This document shows, piece by piece, positions 45,047 through 53,489 of a stretch of DNA of 64,000 nt; positions within the stretch are counted from its first letter, which is position 1, and the number at the start of each line of letters is the position of its first letter. The notes beneath the pieces were generated by a model. That model was not told where the DNA came from, searched no databases, and was given only the letters and a program-made list of their open reading frames with translations. This DNA is from Rhodoferax sp. (GTDB taxonomy: Bacteria > Pseudomonadota > Gammaproteobacteria > Burkholderiales > Burkholderiaceae_C), in NCBI RefSeq assembly GCF_028714215.1, contig NZ_JAQTMS010000003.1:107258-171257 (forward strand). Direction: 5' to 3'. Made by a program: the position numbers and the translations under genes.

Positions 45047-46020
45047 GCCTGACTCCCGTGCGAAGGCCGCTTGAACCAGTTCCAGGGGCGTATCAGGCGC
45101 TCGCGCCCGACCAGCACCAGCAGCACCAAAAACAAGCCGATCCAGAAGGTCCAATACTGCGGCGTGATGCTGGCGACGGCATCCTGCATCAGCTTGAACA
45201 CAATGGCCCCGGCGACACCGCCGTACAACCAGCCGACGCCGCCGATCACCAGGATCAGCATCACGTCGGCGGAGCGGTGAAACTCGAACACGTCCAGTGA
45301 CGCAAAGCCGGTAGTCTGTGCCAGCAAGGCGCCGGCGGCGCCGGCCAGGGCCGCCGCCACGGTGTAGACCACGGCCAGACGACGTCCCACCGGAATGCCG
45401 ATGGCCATGGCGCGCAGCCGGTTGTCGCGTATCGCCTTGAGCGTGGCGCCAAACGGCGAGTTGACAAAACGCCGCGCCAGCACAAACACCAGCAGCAGCA
45501 CGCTGAGCGAATACCAGGCCGCCGTGCGTCCGCTCAAATCGAATTCAAAGCGGCCCAGCAGCGGTCCCATCACCACGCCTTGCAAACCGTCGGCGCCGCC
45601 GGTCAGCCAGTCCAGTTTGTTGGCCAGCTCCATCAGAATCAGACCGACACCCAGCGTCACCATCAGCCGCGTCAGATCGGTGCCGCGCAGAATGGTGGCA
45701 CTGCACAGGGCGCCCAGCAGACCGGCCGCCGCCACGCCAACCGCCAGACCCAGCAGCGGATCAGGCAGCACCAGCTTGGCAAACAACGCCGCCGCATAAG
45801 CGCCCATGCCAAAGAAGGCGGCGTGCCCCAGCGAGACGATGCCGGTGTAGCCCAGAATCAGGTCCAGCGACAGCGCGAACAGAGCGACGATGGCAATCTC
45901 GTTGATGATCAGCGCATGGCTGGACAACAGCAGCGGCGAGGCCAGCGCCAGCAGGCACAGCGGAACCTCCCAGAGCTTCCAGCGACCACTCCTGAGCAGT
46001 TGGTTTTGCGCTTTCGTCAT
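45043..46020 (-). CDS. livM: Liv-type ABC transporter permease LivM (second transporter)
   Basis: A 325-residue permease of usual LivM length with about nine hydrophobic helices. Family segments are LSLDLILGYTGIVSLGHAAF around 45-65, GTDLTRLMVTLGVGLILME near 125 and SPFGATLKAIRDNRLRAMAI near 195, the loop that contacts the ATPases. The start is the ATG at 46020, sharing a base with the livH stop; a much longer in-frame reading upstream is a shadow of livH. Its stop overlaps livG. Confidence 0.9.
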   Translation of the reverse strand: MTKAQNQLLRSGRWKLWEVPLCLLALASPLLLSSHALIINEIAIVALFALSLDLILGYTGIVSLGHAAFFGMGAYAAALFAKLVLPDPLLGLAVGVAAAGLLGALCSATILRGTDLTRLMVTLGVGLILMELANKLDWLTGGADGLQGVVMGPLLGRFEFDLSGRTAAWYSLSVLLLVFVLARRFVNSPFGATLKAIRDNRLRAMAIGIPVGRRLAVVYTVAAALAGAAGALLAQTTGFASLDVFEFHRSADVMLILVIGGVGWLYGGVAGAIVFKLMQDAVASITPQYWTFWIGLFLVLLVLVGRERLIRPWNWFKRPSHGSQA

Positions 46021-46892
46021 CACTTGCCTCCCTGGCGCACGAACAGGCCTTGCGGGCGCCAGACCAGGATCACGATCATCAGGCTGTAGACGATGAAGCC
46101 ACCCATCTTGGGGATGTAGTACTTGCCCGCCACATCGGCAATGCCCAGCAGCAGTGCCGCCAGCAGCGGCCCGGTGATGCTGGAGGTGCCGCCCACCGCC
46201 ACCACGATCAGGAAGTAAATCATGTATTTCAGCGGAAAACTGGGGTCCAGCCCCAGCACCTCGGCGCCCAGCGCACCGCCCAGCCCGGCCAGCCCCGAGC
46301 CGACCGCGAAAGTGCCCAGGAACACCCAGTTGACATTGATGCCCATCCCGGCCGCCACGCGTTGATCGTCGACCGAGGCACGCAGGCGGCAACCGAAACG
46401 GGTCTTTGCCAGCACGTACTGCAAGCCCAGCGTGAGCGCGGCGCAGACCGCGATGATGAACAGGCGGTAATGGCCCATGCCCAGCATCCAGGCGCCCTGC
46501 CCCAGTTCGGTCCGGCCTTTCAGCCATTCGGGCAGTTGAATGATTTGCTGGCTGGAGCCAATGAAATAGTCGGCGCTGGCCACCGCCATGAAGGTCAGGC
46601 CGATGGAAAACAGCACCTGGTCCAGGTGCGGCTTGTGGTACAGCGGACGGTACAGCGTGCGCTCCAGCACACCGCCCAGCAGCGCCGAGCCAAGAAAAGC
46701 CAGCGGCAGGCACAGCAGAAAAGGCACGCCAAATTTCTGCATCAGCAGCACCGTGATGTAGCCGCCCACCATGGCAAAGGCGCCGTGCGCCAGGTTGATG
46801 AAATTCATCAAGCCCATGGTCACGGCCAGGCCAACCGCCAGAATGAACAGCAGCATGCCGTAGGCGATACCGTCAAAGAGGATGGTCAGCAT
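46020..46892 (-). CDS. livH: Liv-type ABC transporter permease LivH (second transporter)
   Basis: A 290-residue permease with the LivH pattern: LFILAVGLAVTMGLMNFINL near residue 15-35, ERTLYRPLYHKPHLDQVLFS around 80-100 and AEVLGLDPSFPLKYMIYFL near 205. It pairs with the following LivM. It is preceded by a 178-bp spacer that carries a long inverted repeat separating it from the binding-protein gene. Confidence 0.9.
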   Translation of the reverse strand: MLTILFDGIAYGMLLFILAVGLAVTMGLMNFINLAHGAFAMVGGYITVLLMQKFGVPFLLCLPLAFLGSALLGGVLERTLYRPLYHKPHLDQVLFSIGLTFMAVASADYFIGSSQQIIQLPEWLKGRTELGQGAWMLGMGHYRLFIIAVCAALTLGLQYVLAKTRFGCRLRASVDDQRVAAGMGINVNWVFLGTFAVGSGLAGLGGALGAEVLGLDPSFPLKYMIYFLIVVAVGGTSSITGPLLAALLLGIADVAGKYYIPKMGGFIVYSLMIVILVWRPQGLFVRQGGK

Positions 46893-46939
46893 GGTTCTGA
46901 AATGGGTGCCACAAATTTACCGCTGGGCGTAGTGATTGT

Positions 46940-47040
46940 GCAATGCGACCGGGCTTTGGGGTGAAAAGCGCGGCCACAGTGGTGGTTCAAACATGACAAG
47001 CAGGGCGTGTGCTTTCACCCCAAAACCGCACGCGCATTGC
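46940..47040. repeat. Long imperfect inverted repeat between the binding-protein and permease genes
   Basis: The arm at 46940-46971 (starting GCAATGCGACC) is the reverse complement, with few mismatches, of the arm at 47009-47040. Both contain the block TTTTGGGGTGAAA or its near match, and both end in GCAATGCG. The 37-bp loop lies between. On minus-strand RNA this folds into a long hairpin just after the binding-protein stop. It would limit read-through or protect the upstream message, matching the similar structure at 24671 in the first transporter operon. Confidence 0.7.
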
Positions 47041-47070
47041 GCAGTCGCTGCGCCCCGCGTTCACAGACGG

Positions 47071-48243
47071 CTACTTTGTCTTGCCCGGATCCTTGACGTC
47101 CTTGATAACGTCGAATTCCACGTTGTAGAGCTGACCGTTTTGCTTCTCGACCTTGCGCAGGTAGATGTTGTGCACCACGTCACGGGTTTGCGCATCGATG
47201 AACATGGGGCCGCGCGGGCTCTCGAAAATCTGCCCCTTCATGGCCGCCAGCAAGGCATCGCCGCCGCCCTGCCCCTTGGTCGCCCGCAGCGCCTCGTAAA
47301 TCACGCGCATGCCGTCGTAGCCGCCGACCGCCATGAAGTTGGGGCGCATGCCTTTGTTGGCCTTGCCGAAGGCCTCGACAAACTTCTTGTTCAAGGCCGA
47401 CGGGTGCGCCGCCGAGTAGTGGTGCGAGGTGACCACGCCCAGGGCGCCATCGCCCATGTCGTTGAGCTGGTCGTCGTCGGTCACGTCGCCGGTGCCTATG
47501 AGCTTGATGCCGGCCTTGTCCATGCCGCGCTCCAGGAACTGCTTCATGACGGCGGCGCCGGCGCCCGAGGGCACGAAGACGAACAAGGCGTCCGGTTTCA
47601 GATCGCGCACCTTCTGCAGGAAGGGGGCGAAATCGGGGTTGCGCATGGGCACCCGCAGCGACTCCGGCACCTGGCCACCGTTGAAGATGAATCGCTCCTT
47701 GAAGTATTTTTCGGCGTCGATGCCGGGGCCGTAGTCGCTGACCAGGGTCACCACTTTCTTGATGCCGTTTTTGGGCGCCCAGTCGCCCATGGCGACGGCC
47801 GCCTGCGCCAGCGTGAAGCTGGTGCGCACCACGTAGGGTGAGGCCTGCGTGATGCTGCTGGTGGCGGCCGCCATCACCACCATGGGGGTTTTGGACTGGG
47901 TCGCAATCGGTGCCGTGGCGAAGGCCGAGGGCGTGATGCCGAAGCCGGCCAGCACGTTCACCTTGTCCTTCACCACCAGCTCTTGCGCCAGCCGTTTGGT
48001 CACGTCCGGGATGCTGGTGTCGTCCTTGACGATGAGCTCGATCTTCTTGCCGGCGACAGTGTCGCCGTTCTGCGCCATGTAGAGCCGGGCTGCCGCTTCG
48101 ATCTGGCGTCCGGTGGTGGCTTGCTGCCCGGTCATGGGCAGAATCAGGCCGATCTTGAACTTGTTGTCCTGAGCCATGGAACTGGCAGCGGCCAGCGCCG
48201 CGAGCGTCAGCGCGGTGGCTTGAAGGAACCGTCTCTTTTGCAT
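47071..48243 (-). CDS. livK: Liv-type ABC transporter substrate-binding protein (second transporter)
   Basis: A 390-residue periplasmic protein. Signal peptide MQKRRFLQATALTLAALAAA with cleavage after SSMAQ. The mature part begins NKFKIGLILPMTGQQATTGR, with IVKDDTSIPDVTKRLAQELV and SDYGPGIDAEKYFKERF. It belongs to the Leu/Ile/Val-binding superfamily, but in the branch often found beside aromatic catabolic genes. With pobA downstream on the same strand it may bind 4-hydroxybenzoate or a similar acid. It lies upstream of livHMGF, and its promoter faces that of the MetE-like gene over 183 bp. Confidence 0.87.
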   Translation of the reverse strand: MQKRRFLQATALTLAALAAASSMAQDNKFKIGLILPMTGQQATTGRQIEAAARLYMAQNGDTVAGKKIELIVKDDTSIPDVTKRLAQELVVKDKVNVLAGFGITPSAFATAPIATQSKTPMVVMAAATSSITQASPYVVRTSFTLAQAAVAMGDWAPKNGIKKVVTLVSDYGPGIDAEKYFKERFIFNGGQVPESLRVPMRNPDFAPFLQKVRDLKPDALFVFVPSGAGAAVMKQFLERGMDKAGIKLIGTGDVTDDDQLNDMGDGALGVVTSHHYSAAHPSALNKKFVEAFGKANKGMRPNFMAVGGYDGMRVIYEALRATKGQGGGDALLAAMKGQIFESPRGPMFIDAQTRDVVHNIYLRKVEKQNGQLYNVEFDVIKDVKDPGKTK

Positions 48244-48426
48244 GTTATGTCTCCTCGGGAATGATCGAATTCGAAAGCGTGCGCTACTGTGACGGCAAAA
48301 TCAGCCTGCTGCAATAGCGATTTCCGACTGTTTGTTATAACGATTTGAAATAGCTGAAATCAGCGGATTTGCGCCGGACTTGTCATACCATTTCGCGGGT
48401 ACGTCAACCAAACATCGGAGATCGCC

Positions 48427-49551
48427 ATGTCCCAGCCCGCCGCCAAACTGCCCGCCCACTACGACCATGTAGGCAGCTTTTTGCGTCCCCAATACCTGCT
48501 GGAAGCGCGTGCGCAAAAAGCCGGCGGCAGTATCAGCCCGGAGCAATTGCGCCGGGTGGAAGACCAGGCCATCAGCGAGATCGTCAAGTTTCAGGAAGAC
48601 GTGGGCTTGAAGAGCATCACCGACGGCGAGTTCCGCCGCACCTACTTTCACATCGACTTTCTGGAGCAGATGGGCGGCGTCAAGACCGACATCCCGGTGA
48701 CCATCCAAAGGCCCGACGGGACGCAGGAACTGGCGCCGCCGGTGATGCGCGTGATCGACAAGGTGCGCCACGTCAAAGACATCCAGTTGGCTGATTTTCA
48801 GTACCTCAAGAGCCAGGTCAGCAGCGGCAACACGCCCAAGGTCACCATCCCCTCGCCCACCATGCTGCACTTTCGCGGCGGGCGCGCGGGCATCAGCCAG
48901 CAGCATTACCCGGAGCTGGACCCCGATTTTTACCAGGACGTGGCCAACGCCTACGGCGACGAGTTGCGCAGCCTGGCCGCCGCCGGTTGCAGCTATGTGC
49001 AGATGGACGACACCAACCTGGCCTACCTGTGTGACGAGAAGATGCGCGAGGCGGCGCGCCAGCGCGGCGACGACCCCAACGAGTTGCCGCACCGCTACGC
49101 CAAATTCATCAACCTGGTGGTGGCGCAAAAACCGCCCGGCATGCTGCTGGCGATGCACTTGTGCCGCGGCAATTTCAAAAGCACGCACGCCGCCAGTGGC
49201 AACTACGAGCCGGTGGCCGAAGCGCTGCTCAAGGAGATGAACCTGGACGCCTACTTCATGGAGTACGACGACGTGCGCAGCGGCGACTTCAAACCGCTGC
49301 GCTACCTGCCCAAAGGCAAGACCGTGGTGCTGGGCCTGGTCACCACAAAGTTCGGTGCGCTGGAAAGCAAGGACGACTTGAAGTCCCGCATCGACCAGGC
49401 CGCGCGCTACGCACCGCTGGAGCAGTTGGCGCTGTCACCGCAGTGCGGCTTTAGCAGCACGGTGCACGGCAACGACATTGCGGTGGAGGCGCAACGCGCC
49501 AAGCTGCGACTGGTGGTGGAGACGGCGCGCGAGGTCTGGGGCGATCACTGA
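48427..49551 (+). CDS. Cobalamin-independent methionine synthase C-domain-like protein
   Basis: A 374-residue protein matching the catalytic half of MetE (YxjG/YxjH group). Zinc-ligand regions are present: AMHLCRGNFKSTH around residue 245 (His and Cys) and LSPQCGFSSTVHGN near 340 (Cys). The active-site segments SITDGEFRRTYFHIDF and YVQMDDTNLAYLCDE also fit. It lacks the MetE N-terminal domain, as do stand-alone relatives that transfer methyl groups between small thiols or demethylate substrates. Not necessarily a methionine-forming enzyme. It is monocistronic and divergent from the binding protein. Confidence 0.85.
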   Translation: MSQPAAKLPAHYDHVGSFLRPQYLLEARAQKAGGSISPEQLRRVEDQAISEIVKFQEDVGLKSITDGEFRRTYFHIDFLEQMGGVKTDIPVTIQRPDGTQELAPPVMRVIDKVRHVKDIQLADFQYLKSQVSSGNTPKVTIPSPTMLHFRGGRAGISQQHYPELDPDFYQDVANAYGDELRSLAAAGCSYVQMDDTNLAYLCDEKMREAARQRGDDPNELPHRYAKFINLVVAQKPPGMLLAMHLCRGNFKSTHAASGNYEPVAEALLKEMNLDAYFMEYDDVRSGDFKPLRYLPKGKTVVLGLVTTKFGALESKDDLKSRIDQAARYAPLEQLALSPQCGFSSTVHGNDIAVEAQRAKLRLVVETAREVWGDH

Positions 49552-49773
49552 TCTGGGTCTGCCCTCACCGGGGCTGTAGCGCGCAAACGGGGGACTGGGG
49601 CGGATCGCCATCCCAAAAAAGCATACCTGCTAGAGGTCCATCCACATTGCGCTTGGCTGGGGCGATCGTCAGAATCCCGGTCATTGGCGATGCTTCAATC
49701 GGGTCGACAAACGGCAGGGAGTTGCGGTTGGGGCAAGCACCGAATTTTCAAACCTCAGACGAAAGCAGAAACC

Positions 49774-50745
49774 ATGAAGAAACCCATTCTCGGCATCTTG
49801 TTGCTGTCCATCAGCAGCCTGTTTTGCGCACCCCATGCGCTGGCGCAAGCCTGGCCCGCCAAACCGATTCATATCGTGGTGCCCTATGCGGCAGGGGGTG
49901 CCGTGGACACCATCGCCCGCATCACCGGGCAAGGTCTGTCGCAGCGTCTGGGCCAGCCGGTCATCGTCGACAACAAACCGGGCGCCAGCGCCAACATCGG
50001 CATGGACGCGGTTGCCAAGGCGGCACCGGACGGCTACACCCTGCTGATGACGGCCAATGCGCTGGCCACCAACGGCAGCCTGTTTTCAAATCTGACATTC
50101 GACCCGCAACGCGACTTTGCCGCGGTCGGCCAGATTGGGCATGCGGCACTGGTGATCGTGGTGCCCGCCTCGTCCAAAGCCCAGACCTTCAAGGACCTGC
50201 TGGCGCAGGCCAGGGCTGAGCCCGGCAAACTCACTTATGCCAGCGCCGGCAACGGCAGCTCCGGTCACCTGGCGGGTGAAGCACTGAAGCAGGCCGCGCA
50301 CATCGACGTATTGCATGTGCCCTACAAAGGCGGAGCGCCGGCGTTGACCGATCTGCTCGGCGAGAGGATTTCGTTCATGCCGCTCAACGCGGTCGAGGTG
50401 ATAGCCCACATCCGCTCGCACAAGCTGCGTGCCCTGGCCGTGACCGGCACCAAACGGATGAGTCTGCTGCCCGACGTGCCGACCGTCTCCGAGATGGGCC
50501 TGCCCGACTTCGAGGTCTCGGTCTGGTGGGGATTGGTGCTGCCAGCGGCGACGCCCCCGAGAGTCGTGACCCGGCTGAACGCCGAGTTGCAGAAAGTCCT
50601 GGCGGAGCCGGCGCTGCAGACGCGCATGGCTGAATTGGGGGTGGAGATCAAGGCCGGCAGTGCGGCGCAGTTTTCCGAATTCATTCGTGCCGAGACCACA
50701 CGCTGGAGCCACGTCGTCAAGGCCGGCAATATCAAGCCCGATTGA
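49774..50745 (+). CDS. Bug/TctC family periplasmic substrate-binding protein
   Basis: A 323-residue binding protein of the tripartite tricarboxylate family, hugely expanded in Burkholderiales. The signal peptide is MKKPILGILLLSISSLFCAP with cleavage after ALAQA. The mature part begins WPAKPIHIVVPYAAGGAVDT and has VIVDNKPGASANIGMDAVAK and VLHVPYKGGAPALTDLL, all typical. No TctA/TctB membrane genes accompany it, which is common for orphan Bug proteins. The substrate is likely a carboxylic acid. The 222 bp upstream hold no gene that I can see. Confidence 0.88.
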   Translation: MKKPILGILLLSISSLFCAPHALAQAWPAKPIHIVVPYAAGGAVDTIARITGQGLSQRLGQPVIVDNKPGASANIGMDAVAKAAPDGYTLLMTANALATNGSLFSNLTFDPQRDFAAVGQIGHAALVIVVPASSKAQTFKDLLAQARAEPGKLTYASAGNGSSGHLAGEALKQAAHIDVLHVPYKGGAPALTDLLGERISFMPLNAVEVIAHIRSHKLRALAVTGTKRMSLLPDVPTVSEMGLPDFEVSVWWGLVLPAATPPRVVTRLNAELQKVLAEPALQTRMAELGVEIKAGSAAQFSEFIRAETTRWSHVVKAGNIKPD

Positions 50746-50819
50746 GTGGGTTGGTAGAGACGATGGCGAGCGGATAGTTGGTTTTGACAACGAGCGCGGC
50801 AAAGATGCGCCCTGGTCGG

Positions 50820-51224
50820 TTATTCAGCCTTGATGAGGCTCGCGCCATCCACCTTTGATGCCGTTTTGTCGAACGTCCATAGTGGACTTTCTCCGGCAGC
50901 ATGCGCCAACGCGATATGAATGCAGTCCGCAAAGACAGCTTTGTTTTGCCGGAATAGCTCTAGTGCAACTTCTGCCGATGCCTCCGATTCGAACACAAGC
51001 TCCCTTGCGGCAAGAAGGCTTGCTATGGCAAGGATGATCTGATCTTTGGGGAACTCATAGTTGGAGCGCAAGACCCATTCAAGCTCTAAGAGGACAGTGA
51101 TAGGAATGAATAGCGACTCGCCCCGCGTCAATACGCCCTTCACCAATTCCTTGGCTTTGAAGCCTTGACGCACATCGTCCTGGATCAGGTAGCGTACAAG
51201 TACGTTGGTATCAAGTGCAGCCAT
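50820..51224 (-). CDS. PIN-domain toxin (VapC type)
   Basis: A 134-residue PIN-domain ribonuclease. Acidic residues of the active site show in ALDTNVLVRYL (Asp about 5), a Glu in LLELEWVLR near 45, and the late Asp in KAVFADCIHIAL near 98. Members cut RNA when freed from their antitoxin. The gene for an AbrB-type antitoxin lies 12 bp upstream, the standard antitoxin-toxin order. The start is the ATG at 51224. Confidence 0.87.
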   Translation of the reverse strand: MAALDTNVLVRYLIQDDVRQGFKAKELVKGVLTRGESLFIPITVLLELEWVLRSNYEFPKDQIILAIASLLAARELVFESEASAEVALELFRQNKAVFADCIHIALAHAAGESPLWTFDKTASKVDGASLIKAE

Positions 51225-51236
51225 GTCAGTTGGCCT

Positions 51237-51458
51237 TCACCGCCACGGACTCATGTCTTCGACGCGAACCCTCTTCCCCTTGGGGGCCTTTAGCGTTCCT
51301 GCCAAGTCAAGTATCGACTTGGTCTTGGCCCGCACGATTGCAGTGCCATCGGGCATAACGCTCCAAGTCAACTTGGTTCCCGCCTCAGCGTGCATGGAAT
51401 CACGGACGGGCTGCGGCACGGTGGTTTGACCTTTAACAGTGATGGTGGATTCAGACAT
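51237..51458 (-). CDS. AbrB/VapB-type antitoxin
   Basis: A 73-residue swapped-hairpin DNA-binding protein. It opens STITVKGQTTVPQPVRDSMH, the classic AbrB/MazE pattern, then has GTKLTWSVMPDGTAIVRA, while the C-terminal third is the toxin-binding tail (LKAPKGKRVRVEDMSPW). It would neutralise the adjacent PIN toxin and repress their operon. The start is the ATG at 51458; longer in-frame versions lack support. Confidence 0.88.
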   Translation of the reverse strand: MSESTITVKGQTTVPQPVRDSMHAEAGTKLTWSVMPDGTAIVRAKTKSILDLAGTLKAPKGKRVRVEDMSPWR

Positions 51459-51603
51459 CTCAATTCCCTTACTATATTGAATTTTGTAATGGTACGACAT
51501 TGGTGGCAATCTGTCGTCTGTATGGTCATTGAAATCATCGCTACATTGCCGACCCATATCGTGCAGCGGCGAAGGTCCGGTATCGGACATCGAGGCGCCG
51601 TCT

Positions 51604-52515
51604 CTACGCCGGCTTGACGATCCTCTCCAGCGTCTGGCGTATCAGCGTCAGCGTGGTCTGCTGCGTCAAAGTGGTGGGGCGCAGCGAACTGGTGGCCAGC
51701 GAAACCTTGGTGCGCAGCGCCGGCTGGTGGATGGCGCGGATCGAATACGAAGCCGGCCGGACCGAGTTGGCGACCGCGTTGCGCGACAGAATGGCGCTGC
51801 CGGCGCCGTCTGCCACCAGGTCCAGAATGGCCGATACGCCGTCGATTTCCAGCGCGATATTCAGGCGACAACCGATGTTGGCCATCTCCGACTCCACATG
51901 CATGCGAATGGCGTTGGGCCGGCTCGGAATCACCAGCGGCAATTGCGCCACCGCTTTCAGTGAAATAGGCCCCGGCGCCGGGTCTTTCTGCAGGCCAGGC
52001 GAGCGGGCCTGCACCAGCAGCAGTTCCTCTTCCGGCAAGGGTGAGGTTTCCACTTCCGGGCTGGGTTGGGCGTTGTACAGCACCGCGATGTCCAGCCGCC
52101 CGTTCACCAGCGACTCTTGCAAGGCCACGGACAGGCCTTCGCTGATGGAAATCGTGGCATCGGGCATCTGCTGACGAAAGGCCCGTGTCAACGGCACCGT
52201 CAGCACGCGCGCCACGCTGCTGGGCAAGCCGACCGCAACGCGACCGGCCAGCGAGCCACGCACGCGGCCTAGTTCCTCCCGGGCGCGTTCGACCTGATGC
52301 AGAATGCCGTGGCCGTGCGCCAGCAGCAGTTTGCCGGCTTCGGTCGGCACGGCGCCGCGCCCGTTGCGCGTCAACAGGTTTTGCCGCAGCTCCACTTCCA
52401 GCAGACGCACCTGCCGGCTGAGCGCCGGTTGGGCCACGTCCAGCGCAATGGCAGCCCGGGTAAAGCTGCCCAGCTCGGCGACGCGCACGAAGTATTCCAG
52501 TTGTTTGAGGTCCAT
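51604..52515 (-). CDS. LysR-type regulator of the protocatechuate 4,5-cleavage operon
   Basis: A 303-residue LysR protein. The winged helix fills residues 1-65 (MDLKQLEYFVRVAELGSFTR, QPALSRQVRLLEVEL). The effector domain follows, with AVGLPSSVARVLTVPL near 92 and DLVADGAGSAILSRNA near 230. It diverges from the ModA-like gene and lig genes across 128 bp, the normal arrangement for a LysR activator and its target, so an effector from protocatechuate degradation is likely. Target assignment is inferred from position. Confidence 0.88.
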   Translation of the reverse strand: MDLKQLEYFVRVAELGSFTRAAIALDVAQPALSRQVRLLEVELRQNLLTRNGRGAVPTEAGKLLLAHGHGILHQVERAREELGRVRGSLAGRVAVGLPSSVARVLTVPLTRAFRQQMPDATISISEGLSVALQESLVNGRLDIAVLYNAQPSPEVETSPLPEEELLLVQARSPGLQKDPAPGPISLKAVAQLPLVIPSRPNAIRMHVESEMANIGCRLNIALEIDGVSAILDLVADGAGSAILSRNAVANSVRPASYSIRAIHQPALRTKVSLATSSLRPTTLTQQTTLTLIRQTLERIVKPA

Positions 52516-52643
52516 GCTTCTCGGGGTATATCTTCCGACTCATTATGCCGAATTGCGATACCTGATAGAAACCGCCGCACCTTGGCGCAGCAGCTGGCCG
52601 GGGCCAGAATCGCTGCCATGTTGATTCACGCCCGCTGTCTGCC
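52516..52643. promoter_or_regulatory. Divergent LysR/lig-operon control region
   Basis: The 128-bp spacer contains the imperfect inverted repeat GGTATATC (52525-52532) and GCGATACC (52555-52562), whose outer halves GGTAT and ATACC are complementary. The TATATC stretch is AT-rich relative to its surroundings. It is where a LysR protein would be expected to bind, but the symmetry is weak. The -35 and -10 boxes cannot be assigned with confidence. Confidence 0.4.
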
Positions 52644-53333
52644 ATGACCACCGAGATCAAAGGCATTTCCTCCATGGCCACGCGCCTGGTGCTGGCCGAA
52701 CTGGTGGCTGCGTTCCAGCAGCGCTGGGGCCGGCGCGTCGCCATCGAGTCGGTGGGCGGTGTCGATGCCGCCAGACGCGTGCAGGCCGGCGAGGCTTTTG
52801 ACGTCGTCATCCTGGCGTCCGACGCCATCGACAAGCTGATCGCTTCAGGTCACCTGCTGGCAGACTCCAAGGTGGACCTGGTCCGCTCCGGCGTGGCCGT
52901 CGCGGTGTGCGCCGGTGCGCTCAAGCCCGACATCTCGACCGAAGACGCCGTGCGCAGTGCCGTGCTGGCGGCGCGCAGCATCAGCTATTCCAGCGGGCCT
53001 AGCGGCGTGTCATTGGCCAGACTGTTCGAGCGCTGGGGCATTGCCGAGGACATCCAGGGCCGCATCGTGACGCCGCCGCCCGGCATCCCGGTGGGTACGC
53101 TGGTGGCCAGCGGCGAGGTCGAACTGGGCTTTCAGCAACTCAGCGAACTGATGCACCTGGAGGGCATCACCCTGCTAGGCCCGCTGCCACCCGCCATCCA
53201 GATCGTCACCACCTTCTCGGCCGGCCTGTGCAGCGGCAGCCAACACGGCGAGGCGGTGCGCGCGCTGCTGGACTCCATGAACTCGCCCGAGGCTGCCGCC
53301 GCCAAGCGCCGCCAAGGCATGGAGCCGGCCTGA
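52644..53333 (+). CDS. ModA-like extracellular binding protein without permease partners
   Basis: A 229-residue protein of the molybdate-binding (ModA) fold. Family segments are AFQQRWGRRVAIESVGGVDA, GEAFDVVILASDAIDKLIAS and SYSSGPSGVSLARLFERWG. A signal peptide is not evident: the N-terminus is MTTEIKGISSMATRLVLAEL. No permease or ATPase follows; the next genes are ring-cleavage enzymes. So it may be a cytoplasmic or solute-sensing protein in the protocatechuate pathway, or an orphan. It is the first gene of the operon and is seen beside lig-type clusters in related bacteria, as I recall. Function unknown. Confidence 0.78.
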   Translation: MTTEIKGISSMATRLVLAELVAAFQQRWGRRVAIESVGGVDAARRVQAGEAFDVVILASDAIDKLIASGHLLADSKVDLVRSGVAVAVCAGALKPDISTEDAVRSAVLAARSISYSSGPSGVSLARLFERWGIAEDIQGRIVTPPPGIPVGTLVASGEVELGFQQLSELMHLEGITLLGPLPPAIQIVTTFSAGLCSGSQHGEAVRALLDSMNSPEAAAAKRRQGMEPA

Positions 53334-53340
53334 CATGACG

Positions 53341-53439
53341 CTCCCCCCCGTTGCTTGCCCACTTCGTGTGGCCGCATACCCCCTCAAGGGGGCAACGCCA
53401 GTGGCCCGGCAAAGCCGGTTCCACGGCGTTCCGTGCCGG
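53341..53439. repeat. Palindromic intergenic repeat 1 (between the ModA-like gene and ligJ)
   Basis: Two stem-loops follow each other. CGTTGC (53349-53354) pairs with GCAACG (53392-53397) around CCCCCTCAAGGGGG, and CCGGC-AAA-GCCGG spans 53406-53418. Short elements of this kind, with the CCCCCTCAAGGGGG core, recur between genes of Comamonadaceae in my recollection. It fills most of the 156 bp before ligJ and could modulate mRNA stability. Confidence 0.6.
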
Positions 53440-53489
53440 AGCCGTCGCGCGTTGTTGCGTATTGAAATTTTGATTTCCAGGAGAGCCTT

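Noticed and set aside
45043..46713. A long reading of LivM starting inside LivH
   Set aside because: The extra 230 residues are low-complexity out-of-frame translation of livH; the real livM start overlaps the livH stop at 46020.
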